The notes beneath the pieces are model-generated. The model saw only the letters and a program-made list of their open reading frames with translations, made no database searches and was not told the origin of the DNA. Made by a program: the position numbers and the translations under genes. A stretch of 64,000 nucleotides of DNA from Clostridia bacterium (GTDB taxonomy: Bacteria > Bacillota_A > Clostridia > Oscillospirales > Acutalibacteraceae), in assembly GCA_017435305.1 (NCBI GenBank), contig JAFSFH010000008.1, positions 62,001 to 126,000 of the forward strand, given 5' to 3'. Positions 8,540-16,780 of this stretch are shown here, piece by piece (position 1 is the stretch's first letter; every line of letters begins with the position of its first letter).

Positions 8540-9103
8540 ATGAAGGCAAAAAGACTGTATCACAGCGTGCGGCTGCTGTTGACCCACGGCGGTGCCCGTC
8601 GCGCCCGCTATCTCAAGAAGCATCATATTCTGGGCGCCATCGGTGACAACTGCAAGTGGGGTCCCTGGCTGGTGCCGCTGTACCCCGAGCTGATCCGCCT
8701 GGGGGATAACGTGCACGTGCATAAGACCGCCAAGCTGGTCACCCACGATATGCTCAACCGCTACCTCAAGACCCGTAATCCCGACGACGATTTCGGTCAG
8801 GGGGAGAAGCTGGGCTGCGTGGAGCTGCAGGACAACGTGTATATCTCTATGAACGTCACCGTGATGCCGGACGTGCGCATCGGCAAGGATACCATTGTCA
8901 CCGCCGGCAGCGTGGTCACCTCCGACATCCCCGAGAATTCGGTGGCCTCCGGCATCCCGGCTAAGGTGACCGGCCGCTTCGATATGTTCCTGGCGCTGCG
9001 CAAGATGAGCCGCGGTCAGTGCGTACCGGTGAAAAATCAGGAGATGGAGCCGGCTGTAGCCGAAGAGGTCTGGGCCCGCTTCCTCAAGCGTCGCGATAAG
9101 TAA
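8540..9103 (+). CDS. Left-handed beta-helix (hexapeptide repeat) acetyltransferase
   Basis: 187 residues. The N-terminal 35 residues are basic (R-L-Y-H-S-V-R-L-L, R-A-R-Y-L-K-K-H-H). They are followed by imperfect hexapeptides: L-G-D-N-V-H-V-H-K-T-A-K, L-Q-D-N-V-Y-I-S-M-N-V-T-V-M-P-D-V-R-I-G and a terminal I-V-T-A-G-S-V-V-T-S-D-I-P with S-G-I-P-A-K-V. This resembles CysE/WbbJ-type O- or N-acetyltransferases, which use acetyl-CoA. In this operon it probably acetylates a sugar, or accepts an acyl group from the neighbouring carrier protein. Ribosome site AAGGAGAGA precedes the ATG. Confidence 0.82.
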   Translation: MKAKRLYHSVRLLLTHGGARRARYLKKHHILGAIGDNCKWGPWLVPLYPELIRLGDNVHVHKTAKLVTHDMLNRYLKTRNPDDDFGQGEKLGCVELQDNVYISMNVTVMPDVRIGKDTIVTAGSVVTSDIPENSVASGIPAKVTGRFDMFLALRKMSRGQCVPVKNQEMEPAVAEEVWARFLKRRDK

Positions 9104-9119
9104 TAAAGGAGATGCTTTT

Positions 9120-10571
9120 ATGCGTTCCATTGTCAAGAGTATTTATGAGCACAGCCTGTCCCAACCGCAGAAGACGGCGCTGATCGCCCCCGACCGTACG
9201 GTGGATTACGCCACCCTGTGGAAGATGGTGGCGGGCATGGCGGCTCTGCTGAAGGAAAAGGGTCTGAAAAAGGGTGAGCGAGTCATTCTGGAGGCCAACC
9301 ACACGGTGGAGTTTCTGGTGATGTGCTACGGCATCCACCTGGCGGGCGGCGTTCACGCCCCCGTGGAGCACGCCGCTCCCGAGGAGCGGGTGTCCGCCAT
9401 CGCCGCCGAGATCACGCCGGCGATGATCCTCACCGGTGAGCATCCGCTGGAGAATTTCTCGGTCACGCTGGATGAGCTGGCGGCCTACGACGGTCCCCTG
9501 CCGGAGTTCCCCACCGAGGATATGCTGCAGGAGATCCTGTTCACCACCGGCACCACCGGTAAGTCCAAGGGCGTTATGATCACCCACTACGGACAGATGA
9601 ATATGTGCCAGAGCCAGAATGCGGTGCTCAATTACAGCATCGACAACGTGTGGCTGATCCCCACCCCTATGAACCACGCGGCGGGTCTGCGCAAGACCCA
9701 TATGTCTATGGTGCGGGGCAGCACGGTGCTGCTGATGGCCGGCTTTACCAATCTGAAGCTGTTCTTTGACAACATTAAGAATTATCACGTCACCTCCATC
9801 TATCTGCCCCCCTCCGGCGTTCACTACGTGCTGATGCTGGGCGCCAAGGAGCTGGCGAAGTACGACGATCAGCTGGATTTCCTGTATTCCAGCTCCTCCG
9901 CCCTCCCCGGCGGCGATAAGGAGAAGCTGATCTCCCTGCTGCCCAACGTGCGGAAGTTTGACGCCTACGGTGGCTCCGAGGTGGGCGCCGTGTGCTACAT
10001 CGACTATAACGCCGTGTCGGGCAATACCAAGTGCGTGGGCAAGCCCAATCCCGGTGTGGACATCTACATCGTGGACGAGCACTACAACCGTATGGAGGAT
10101 GCCACCGCCGATAACCCCGGCATCATCGCCATCCGTTCCAACACGGTGACCGCCGGCTACTGGAACGAGCCGGAGCTGACCGCCAACACCATTCAGGACG
10201 GCGTTATCTATATGACCGACCTGGGTTATATGGAGAACGGCTATCTGTATCTGGTGGGTCGCCGCGACGACGTCATCAACGTGGGCGGGCTGAAGATTGC
10301 CCCCACCGAGGTGGAGGACGTGGCGCTGCGGCATCCCACCGTGGACGAGTGCGTCTGCATCCCCTATGAGGACCGCGTATACGGCCGTGTGGTGAAGATG
10401 CTGGTCAAGCTCAACGAGGGCTGCGAACTGGATGCAAAGGCGTTGTCCGATTATCTGCTGGATAAGCTGGAGGCCTACAAGGTGCCTAAGTACATTGTGG
10501 CGGTGGAGGACATTCCCCGCACCTTTAACGGCAAGATCGACCGCAAGCGGATCATCGCGGAACAGAAATAA
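9120..10571 (+). CDS. AMP-forming acyl/aminoacyl ligase (ANL superfamily, DltA-like)
   Basis: The 483-residue enzyme shows the adenylation-domain motifs in order: F-T-T-G-T-T-G-K-S-K-G near residue 142 (phosphate loop), Y-G-G-S-E-V-G-A near 283, T-D-L-G-Y then G-R-R-D-D-V-I-N-V-G-G near 383 (hinge), and a C-terminal F-N-G-K-I-D-R-K whose lysine is catalytic. Such enzymes activate a carboxylate with ATP and load it onto CoA or a carrier Ser-phosphopantetheine. The carrier protein gene two positions upstream is the likely acceptor. Substrate is unknown; candidates are a short hydroxy/acyl acid or an amino acid. Motif support for the superfamily is strong. Confidence 0.87.
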   Translation: MRSIVKSIYEHSLSQPQKTALIAPDRTVDYATLWKMVAGMAALLKEKGLKKGERVILEANHTVEFLVMCYGIHLAGGVHAPVEHAAPEERVSAIAAEITPAMILTGEHPLENFSVTLDELAAYDGPLPEFPTEDMLQEILFTTGTTGKSKGVMITHYGQMNMCQSQNAVLNYSIDNVWLIPTPMNHAAGLRKTHMSMVRGSTVLLMAGFTNLKLFFDNIKNYHVTSIYLPPSGVHYVLMLGAKELAKYDDQLDFLYSSSSALPGGDKEKLISLLPNVRKFDAYGGSEVGAVCYIDYNAVSGNTKCVGKPNPGVDIYIVDEHYNRMEDATADNPGIIAIRSNTVTAGYWNEPELTANTIQDGVIYMTDLGYMENGYLYLVGRRDDVINVGGLKIAPTEVEDVALRHPTVDECVCIPYEDRVYGRVVKMLVKLNEGCELDAKALSDYLLDKLEAYKVPKYIVAVEDIPRTFNGKIDRKRIIAEQK

Positions 10572-10602
10572 CCGTTTCCCGTTTTGAGGAGAAAGAGGTA
10601 GT

Positions 10603-11841
10603 ATGAAAGCATTAGTTTTGGCGGGCAGCTGTCCGCAGATCGTATTGTTGGGATTTTTAAAGGAGCGGGGCATCGAGACGGTGCTGTTGGACAACAACGT
10701 CAACGCGGTGGCCCGTCCCTACGCCGATAAGTTTATTAAGGTGAATATCCTGGACGCCGAGGCGGTCAAGCAGATCGCCATTGACGAGCAGGCGGACTTC
10801 CTCATTACCGTGTGCGCCGACCAGGTGCTGATCACGGTGGCGAAGGTGTCTGAGGAGCTGGGCTTGCCCTGCTACATCGACCATAAGACCGCGTGCGACG
10901 TGTCGGATAAGAGCCTGATGAAGGATATCTTCCATCGCTACGGCATCCCCACGTCCAAGAACTCCTTTATGGATACGCTGGACGAGGACAAGGTCAACGA
11001 GATGCAGTTCCCGCTGGTGGTCAAGCCGGCGGACGGCTATTCCTCCAAGGGCGTGCGTAAGGCCACCAACTGGGATGAGCTGCGTCAGTTCTTTGCCGAG
11101 GCGGCGAGCATCAGCCGTTCCGGCGTGGTGATCGTGGAGGAGTTTGTAGAGGGCGCCGAGCTGACCGTGGACTACCAGGTCATTGACGGCGTGGCGCATC
11201 TGCTCAGCGCCTCCAACACCGAAAAGGTGGACTATAAGGATCGCTTTCTGGCGTTCCGCACCCGCTATCCGGCGGCGGTATCCCCCGAGACCATCGAGCG
11301 CATCCGCGTGATCGGTCAGAAGATCGCGGATGCCTTTGGGCTGAAGAACACGCCTATGCTGGTGCAGCTGCTGACCGACGATAAGCGGGAGTCCGTGCTG
11401 GAGTTCTGCGCCCGCAACGGCGGCGGCGCCAAGTACCTGCTGCTCAAGCGCGCATCCGGCTTTGACCCCATTGACGGCGTGATCCGCCTGACCCTGGGCG
11501 AGCCGGTGGAGCTGGGCGAGATCAAGCCGGAGCACACCTATTTCACCAACGAATTCCTGTATGCCTACCCCGGCACCTTTGACCACCTGGAGGGGTTTGA
11601 GGAGCTTAAGCAGGAGGGCGTGCTGGAGGAGTATTGGCAGTTTAAGTGGCAGGGCGCCGAGATCTCCAATGCGGTGACCAGCAGCGACCGCGTGGCCAGC
11701 ATCACCATCGCCGCCGACACCTTTGAGGAGCTGGTGGACAAGCACAATAAGGCTGCCGCCGCCATCAAGCTGGTGGACGTGAACGGCAAGAATATTCTCC
11801 GCCACGACCTGCTGACCCCCATTAAGGATCTATCTTTATAA
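10603..11841 (+). CDS. ATP-grasp ligase of the polysaccharide operon
   Basis: 412 residues, with an N-terminal Rossmann-like domain (L-V-L-A-G-S-C-P near the start, then V-L-L-D-N-N) and the ATP-grasp core. The core shows P-L-V-V-K-P-A-D-G-Y-S-S-K-G-V near residue 142, V-I-V-E-E-F-V-E-G-A-E near 180, and E-F-C-A-R-N-G-G-G as the metal-binding E-x-x-x-R-x-G-G stretch near 268. Family members join a carboxylate to an amine via an acyl-phosphate, as in carbamoyl-phosphate synthase, PurK and D-Ala-D-Ala ligase. As the last gene of the operon it probably attaches an amino acid to a sugar acid or builds the group handled by the ligase/carrier pair. The substrate is unknown. Confidence 0.85.
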   Translation: MKALVLAGSCPQIVLLGFLKERGIETVLLDNNVNAVARPYADKFIKVNILDAEAVKQIAIDEQADFLITVCADQVLITVAKVSEELGLPCYIDHKTACDVSDKSLMKDIFHRYGIPTSKNSFMDTLDEDKVNEMQFPLVVKPADGYSSKGVRKATNWDELRQFFAEAASISRSGVVIVEEFVEGAELTVDYQVIDGVAHLLSASNTEKVDYKDRFLAFRTRYPAAVSPETIERIRVIGQKIADAFGLKNTPMLVQLLTDDKRESVLEFCARNGGGAKYLLLKRASGFDPIDGVIRLTLGEPVELGEIKPEHTYFTNEFLYAYPGTFDHLEGFEELKQEGVLEEYWQFKWQGAEISNAVTSSDRVASITIAADTFEELVDKHNKAAAAIKLVDVNGKNILRHDLLTPIKDLSL

Positions 11842-11846
11842 AATGC

Positions 11847-11882
11847 AAAGACCGTTGCTCAGTGAGCAACGGTCTTTTTTTA
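11847..11882. terminator. Intrinsic terminator of the polysaccharide operon
   Basis: A 14-bp perfect stem (11847-11860 with 11864-11877) has a three-base loop and ends in a T-run to 11881. It lies between convergent units and also has AAA on its left. Confidence 0.92.
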
Positions 11883-11889
11883 TATGAGA

Positions 11890-12189
11890 TCAGTTTTCCT
11901 TCGGGGTGTCGTCGTCGGTATTGCCGTCGGCGCTGACCTTTTTGATGCTCAGACCCTCCAGCTTACCGATGTACATGGCGATCAGACCGACCACCACCGC
12001 GATGGAACCGGCCAGAATGACCCAGGGGTAGTAGTCGTTATAAAGGAACAGCGCGATCGCCTCGCCGGTGTTACCGCCGACGATCAGGGCGATGATAAAG
12101 GGGATCAGCGGTAACACGCCGCCGAAAAAGGAAACGGTCATTAACACACCGTACACGGTGTTGGCCACCTTAAAAATCTTTTCACGCAT
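11890..12189 (-). CDS. Small integral membrane protein paired with a TRAP-like permease
   Basis: 99 residues with two or three hydrophobic segments (roughly 12-40 and 58-80) and an acidic C-terminus (D-G-N-T-D-D-D-T-P-K-E-N). It lies seven bases downstream of the large-permease gene. By position it could act as the small membrane subunit (DctQ-like), but it is shorter than usual DctQ proteins and I do not recognise the family. Two ATG codons (12195, 12189) follow AAGGAGG; the second has the normal 8-base spacing and is chosen. Confidence 0.65.
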   Translation of the reverse strand: MREKIFKVANTVYGVLMTVSFFGGVLPLIPFIIALIVGGNTGEAIALFLYNDYYPWVILAGSIAVVVGLIAMYIGKLEGLSIKKVSADGNTDDDTPKEN

Positions 12190-12202
12190 AACCATAACCT
12201 CC

Positions 12203-13567
12203 TTAACCGATCAGGCCCCAGACAGGGAGCCATTCCAGCAGAATCAGCACGCTCAGCAGATAATGGGGAACCAGCCAGAACAGGGCGTTGATGAGCGTGG
12301 GCTTCAGCTCCGATTGGGCGATACCCATACCGGTGTAGATGCAGGCACAGTAGGGGGGCGTCACGCCGTGCATGGCGCCGCAGATACAGGGCAGCATGGC
12401 GGCGGCCAGCATGGGGTTGCCGCCGGCAGCGGCCAGTAGGGTGATGATGATGCCGCCGAAGATCTTGACCTGGCTGGAGCCGGGCAGCACCATACCCAGA
12501 ATGGCGCAGATGAGGGGAATGATAAAGGCCAGAGCCACGTGGCTCATATTCATCTGCTGGAAGAAGGCGCCGATGGCCTCCTCGATGTGCAGGCCCTCCA
12601 GCACGTTGGCGACAAAATAGGCGAACAGCACCAGCGAGGCGGTGGGCACCACCTTCAGCATGCCTTTGTTGATGCTGTTGAACATATACTTGGGGGTCAT
12701 CAGCTGCTTGGACTTTTTGTCCGACAGCAGGATGCCGCAGAGAACGATCAGCGCGGGGATGATCAGCAGCAGGCTGTCGTTGAGAGCCTTAGCGCCGCCC
12801 GCATTCAGCCGGTCAATGAAGAAATAGTCAAACTTGCTGGTCAGCAGGAAGGGTACGAACACGATGATGGGCAGGAAAACCGCCTTCCATCCCCGCTTGA
12901 GGGACTCGCTCAGCCTCGGTACGTCGGCCTTATCCATGGGTTCTACCTTGTAGTAGCGACACATCAGATACAGGGTGACGATGCGTTGCAGAATAAACCA
13001 GATGGCAACACCCCACAGCAGCATCCAGTATTGGGGCATGGTGTAGGTGTTGGGATACAGCTTATCCAAAATAGCGAAGGCAACGCCGATCATACCGGCG
13101 GGCGGGATCATATTGCCCATGGTGCTGGAGAAAGCTTCCACGTTGGCGGCCAGATGGGCCGGGAACCCGGACTTTTTCATTGCGGGAATGGTGAACACAC
13201 CGGTGGTGGCCACGTTACCGGGACCGGAGCCGGACAGGGAGCCCATATAGGAGCTGCCGATCACCGCCACAAAGCCGGCGCCGCCGCGCAGACGGCCGAA
13301 AAGGGACAGGATGATGGCGATGCAGTCGTCGATGACCGAGGTCTTGGACAATAACTCGGCGGATAGAATAAAGGCAAAAATAACGTACAGTGTGGGTTCT
13401 TTCAGCGCCTCCCAGATGAAGGTGCCCACGTCGGACCAGGTGCCGGTGAGGGCCACCAGCACCACAAAACCCAGCAGCATACACTCATACAGAGGGCGCT
13501 TGAGCAGGGTGAAGCCCACGGTAACGACGGCGAACAGCGCTATTAAGTACCAGACTTCAATAGGCAT
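12203..13567 (-). CDS. TRAP-type transporter large permease (DctM/TAXI-like)
   Basis: 454 residues with about 11-12 membrane segments. The segment G-S-L-S-G-S-G-P-G-N-V-A-T-T-G, followed by F-T-I-P-A-M-K-K-S-G and later M-G-N-M-I-P-P-A-G-M-I, is the hallmark of the large permease of tripartite ATP-independent transporters, closest in style to the TAXI subtype. A second similar half (M-V-L-P-G-S-S-Q-V-K-I ... G-V-T-P-P) shows the internal duplication. These carriers import organic acids or sugar acids with sodium, using a periplasmic or lipoprotein binding subunit. No binding-protein gene is adjacent, which is unusual. AAGGAGG precedes the ATG, and the operon has a strong promoter with a palindrome downstream of it. 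Substrate unknown. Confidence 0.85.
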   Translation of the reverse strand: MPIEVWYLIALFAVVTVGFTLLKRPLYECMLLGFVVLVALTGTWSDVGTFIWEALKEPTLYVIFAFILSAELLSKTSVIDDCIAIILSLFGRLRGGAGFVAVIGSSYMGSLSGSGPGNVATTGVFTIPAMKKSGFPAHLAANVEAFSSTMGNMIPPAGMIGVAFAILDKLYPNTYTMPQYWMLLWGVAIWFILQRIVTLYLMCRYYKVEPMDKADVPRLSESLKRGWKAVFLPIIVFVPFLLTSKFDYFFIDRLNAGGAKALNDSLLLIIPALIVLCGILLSDKKSKQLMTPKYMFNSINKGMLKVVPTASLVLFAYFVANVLEGLHIEEAIGAFFQQMNMSHVALAFIIPLICAILGMVLPGSSQVKIFGGIIITLLAAAGGNPMLAAAMLPCICGAMHGVTPPYCACIYTGMGIAQSELKPTLINALFWLVPHYLLSVLILLEWLPVWGLIG

Positions 13568-13591
13568 AGAGATTCCTCCTTTAAATTGTTT

Positions 13592-13616
13592 ATAGGTTAT
13601 AGCACCTATAACCTAT
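13592..13616. promoter_or_regulatory. Operator-like perfect palindrome in the TRAP leader
   Basis: ATAGGTTATAG-CAC-CTATAACCTAT is an 11-bp perfect inverted repeat with a 3-base spacer. It lies just downstream of the predicted start (about 13622) of the minus-strand TRAP transcript, the classical place for a repressor operator. The size and AT-rich half-sites suit a GntR-type dimer, but no regulator gene is adjacent. Confidence 0.7.
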
Positions 13617-13628
13617 CGTGCATACACC

Positions 13629-13656
13629 ATTATAGCCAAACTTTTCAAAATGTCAA
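13629..13656 (-). promoter_or_regulatory. Strong sigma-A promoter of the TRAP operon
   Basis: Consensus TTGACA (13656-13651), 16 bases, consensus TATAAT (13634-13629) on the minus strand. Confidence 0.85.
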
Positions 13657-13729
13657 GGGTTTTTTTGATTTTTTATGATTCGTTTTGTAGCATGCACACC
13701 GACTTTTTGTCACCTACGGTGTTGCTTGG

Positions 13730-13757
13730 TTGACATTTTTTCCTTTTATGGTACAAT
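13730..13757 (+). promoter_or_regulatory. Sigma-A promoter for the kinase-asnB-pseudouridine synthase operon
   Basis: TTGACA (13730-13735), 16 bases, TACAAT (13752-13757), about 50 bases before the GTG start of the kinase gene. It is divergent from the TRAP promoter. Confidence 0.82.
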
Positions 13758-13808
13758 AAGGAAGAATGTGCCCTATTATAATAAAAGGAAAAATAGGAGG
13801 ACGTATCT

Positions 13809-14915
13809 GTGAAGGAAAGAATTGCCCAAATGGCAGCCTATTTCGGTCTGGACGGCGAGGTACAGGAGGTATCGGTGGTCAGCAACGGTCACATCAACTC
13901 CACCTACGACGTGATCATACGTAACAACGGTGTGGATCACCGCTATGTATTTCAAAAGCTGAATATCTTTGTGTTTAAGAATCCCAAGCGGATCATGGGT
14001 AATATTGCCCGCATCACCAAGCACATTTCTCACAAATTGGAGGAAGAGGGCGGCAGCCAGGATCGGGTGATGCACTTCTACAAGACGCCCGCAGGCAAGA
14101 ATTATCATATGGGCACCCAGGGTTTTTGGCGGGTGTCCGACTACGTGCCCAACACCGTGACGTATAACGAGTGCAGCGATCTGGACAAACTGAAGAGTGC
14201 AGGAAAGGCCTTTGGTGAATTCCAGACCTGGCTGTCGGATTTCGACGCCACCGACCTGTACGAAACCATTCCCAATTTCCATAATACCCGCAGCCGTATT
14301 GCGGTGCTGCTGCGCCACGTCAACGAGGATCCCTGCGGTCGTGCCGAGGAGGTGTCCGCCGAGATCGAACGGATCAAGGAGTGGCGGTCGCTGGCGGTAC
14401 GGCTCAACGAGCTGATCGACTCCCAGGAATTGCCGCTGCGGGTCACCCACAACGATACCAAGATGAACAACCTGCTGTTTGATCGGGACACCGCCGAGGC
14501 CAAGACGGTGATCGACCTGGATACGGTGATGCCCGGTCTGGTGGCTCACGATTTCGGCGACGCCGTGCGCTATGCGGCGAATACCGCCGCCGAGGACGAG
14601 AAGGATCTGTCCAAGGTGGGTCTGGATATGGACCGTTTCCGCGCCTTTGCCGCGGGCTTCGTGCCGGCCATCACCCACTCGCTGACCCCTATGGAGGTGG
14701 ACACGCTGGCGCTGGGCGCCTTTGTGATCACCGTGGAGCTGGCGGTGCGCTTTTTGGACGATTACATTACCGGCGATCAGTATTTCAAGATCGACTATCA
14801 CGGGCATAATCTGGTGCGCGCCCGCTGTCAGCTGGCGTTGGCGGAGGATATGTACCGCCGTATGGACGAGATGAACCGTATCGTTGCGGAGATCGCCGCC
14901 ACCCCCGTTGCATAA
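13809..14915 (+). CDS. APH-family small-molecule kinase, N-acetylhexosamine 1-kinase (NahK)-like
   Basis: The 368-residue protein has the aminoglycoside phosphotransferase fold signatures. These are an early N-G-H-I-N-S-T-Y loop, the catalytic V-T-H-N-D-T-K-M-N-N-L-L (Asp as base) near residue 217, and V-I-D-L-D-T-V-M-P-G for metal binding near 235, followed by D-F-G-D-A-V-R. This combination is characteristic of NahK-like sugar 1-kinases, which phosphorylate GlcNAc/GalNAc at C1 in the salvage of host-glycan sugars. The exact sugar is inference. The start is GTG at 13809 with AGGAGG 9 bases upstream. It leads an operon with asnB, and its promoter region is shared with the divergent TRAP permease, so transporter and kinase may serve one substrate. 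Confidence 0.78.
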   Translation: MKERIAQMAAYFGLDGEVQEVSVVSNGHINSTYDVIIRNNGVDHRYVFQKLNIFVFKNPKRIMGNIARITKHISHKLEEEGGSQDRVMHFYKTPAGKNYHMGTQGFWRVSDYVPNTVTYNECSDLDKLKSAGKAFGEFQTWLSDFDATDLYETIPNFHNTRSRIAVLLRHVNEDPCGRAEEVSAEIERIKEWRSLAVRLNELIDSQELPLRVTHNDTKMNNLLFDRDTAEAKTVIDLDTVMPGLVAHDFGDAVRYAANTAAEDEKDLSKVGLDMDRFRAFAAGFVPAITHSLTPMEVDTLALGAFVITVELAVRFLDDYITGDQYFKIDYHGHNLVRARCQLALAEDMYRRMDEMNRIVAEIAATPVA

Positions 14916-14950
14916 GGGGTTTAAGATTTTAACGTAAAGGAGATGCCATT

Positions 14951-16777
14951 ATGTGCGGATTTTGCGGATTCACCGGTGAGTTGGTGGACAGAGAGCAGTA
15001 CCTGCGCCAAATGACCGACGCCATCATCCACCGCGGCCCCGATTCGGACGGCTATTACGTGGACGGCGGCATCGCTATGGGCTTTCGCCGCCTGAGCATC
15101 ATCGACGTGGAGGGCGCTCCCCAGCCTCTGTATAACGAGGACAAGTCCCTGGTGCTGATGTTCAACGGCGAGATCTATAACTATCAGGATCTGCGTGCGG
15201 AGCTGGTGGAACTGGGCCACACCTTTACCACCTCCGGCGACGGCGAGACCTTGCTCCACGGCTATGAGCAGTGGGGCGCTGACCTGCTGCCCCGCCTGCG
15301 GGGTATGTTCGGCTTTGCCATCTGGAACGTGGCGGAGCAGACCCTGTTTATCGCCCGGGATTATTTCGGCATCAAGCCGATGCATTATACCCTGCTTCCG
15401 GACGGTCGTCTGGTGTACGGCTCGGAGATCAAGTCCATTTTGGGTCACCCGGACGTGAAGAAGGAGTTTAATCCCGCCGCCCTGGACAAGTATCTGTCCT
15501 TCCAGTATTCGGTGCCCACCGAAACCTTTTTCAAGGGCATTTCCTGTCTGCCTCCGGCTCACTATCTGATTTACCAGGATGGTCAGGTGTCGGTGCACCG
15601 CTATTGGGAGCCGATCTTCACCCCCGATGAGAGTATGACCCTGGAGCAGGCGGTGGACGCCATTGACGAGGTGTTCACCGATTCCGTGGCTGCCCATCGC
15701 ATCAGCGACGTGGAGGTGGGCTGCTTCCTGTCCAGCGGCGTGGACTCCTCCTACGTGGCCTCCTATTTCGGCGGGCAGAAGGCGTTTACCGTCGGCTTTG
15801 ACAACGGTCAGCATTACAACGAGAGCAATTACGCCGCCGAATTGGCGAAAGAGGTGGGCATTAGCCACTACACCCATATCATCGGCGAGGAGGAGTATTG
15901 GGACAGCCTGCCGCAGGTGCAGTATTATCTGGATCAGCCGCTGGCAGACCCCGCCTGCGTGGCGCTGTATTTCGTGTCGAAATTGGCGGCTCAGCAGGTG
16001 AAGGTGGTGCTGTCCGGCGAGGGCGCCGACGAGTTGTTCGGCGGCTATCGCATCTATCACGAGCCTTATTCCCTGCGCGGCTATCAGCGGCTGCCCCGCT
16101 GGCTGCGCAAGGCTATTGCCGCCTGCGCCTCGGTCCTGCCGGATATTAAGGGCAAGTCCTTCCTCATCCGCGGCTCAAAGTCGCTGGAGGAGCGGTTTAT
16201 CGGCAACGCCAATATGTTCACAAAAAAGGAGAAGAGCAAGCTCCTGAAGGATATTCCCGCCACCGACCCAGCCGACTATACGGCGGAGTATTACGCCCGC
16301 TGTGAGGGTCAGGACGACGTGACCCGTATGCAGTATCTGGACATCAACCGCTGGATGGTGGGGGACATCCTGCTGAAGGCGGACCGTATGAGTATGGCTC
16401 ACTCGCTGGAATTGCGGGTGCCCTTCCTGGATAAGAAGGTGTTTGAGGTGGCGGCCACCATTCCGGTGAAGCATCGCATCGGCGGCGGCACCACCAAATA
16501 CGCCATGCGCGAGGCCGCCAAGCGGCACATCCCCGCCTCCGCCGCGTCCAAGCCCAAGCTGGGCTTCCCCGTACCCATCCGCGTGTGGCTTAAGCAGGAT
16601 GTTTATTACAATAAGGTAAAAGAAGCCTTTACCTCCGAGACCGCGCGGCAGTATTTCAACACCGACTATCTGGTGAAGCTGCTGGATCAGCATAAAGCGG
16701 GCAAAAAGGATAACAGCCGTAAGATCTGGACCGTGTATATGTTCCTGGTCTGGTACGGCGTGTACTTCGCGGAGTAA
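14951..16777 (+). CDS. asnB: Asparagine synthase (glutamine-hydrolysing)
   Basis: 608 residues. Cys2 (M-C-G-F-C-G-F) is the N-terminal nucleophile of the class II glutaminase domain, supported by R-G-P-D-S-D-G and F-N-G-E-I-Y-N. The synthetase half carries the PP-loop S-S-G-V-D-S-S-Y (about residue 264) and G-E-G-A-D-E-L-F-G-G-Y. The enzyme makes asparagine from aspartate, glutamine and ATP in the cytoplasm. Length is near the usual 550-650 residues. AAAGGAG lies before the ATG. A paralogue acting on another acceptor (AsnB-like amidotransferases exist in cell-wall pathways) cannot be excluded. Confidence 0.9.
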   Translation: MCGFCGFTGELVDREQYLRQMTDAIIHRGPDSDGYYVDGGIAMGFRRLSIIDVEGAPQPLYNEDKSLVLMFNGEIYNYQDLRAELVELGHTFTTSGDGETLLHGYEQWGADLLPRLRGMFGFAIWNVAEQTLFIARDYFGIKPMHYTLLPDGRLVYGSEIKSILGHPDVKKEFNPAALDKYLSFQYSVPTETFFKGISCLPPAHYLIYQDGQVSVHRYWEPIFTPDESMTLEQAVDAIDEVFTDSVAAHRISDVEVGCFLSSGVDSSYVASYFGGQKAFTVGFDNGQHYNESNYAAELAKEVGISHYTHIIGEEEYWDSLPQVQYYLDQPLADPACVALYFVSKLAAQQVKVVLSGEGADELFGGYRIYHEPYSLRGYQRLPRWLRKAIAACASVLPDIKGKSFLIRGSKSLEERFIGNANMFTKKEKSKLLKDIPATDPADYTAEYYARCEGQDDVTRMQYLDINRWMVGDILLKADRMSMAHSLELRVPFLDKKVFEVAATIPVKHRIGGGTTKYAMREAAKRHIPASAASKPKLGFPVPIRVWLKQDVYYNKVKEAFTSETARQYFNTDYLVKLLDQHKAGKKDNSRKIWTVYMFLVWYGVYFAE

Positions 16778-16780
16778 GAG

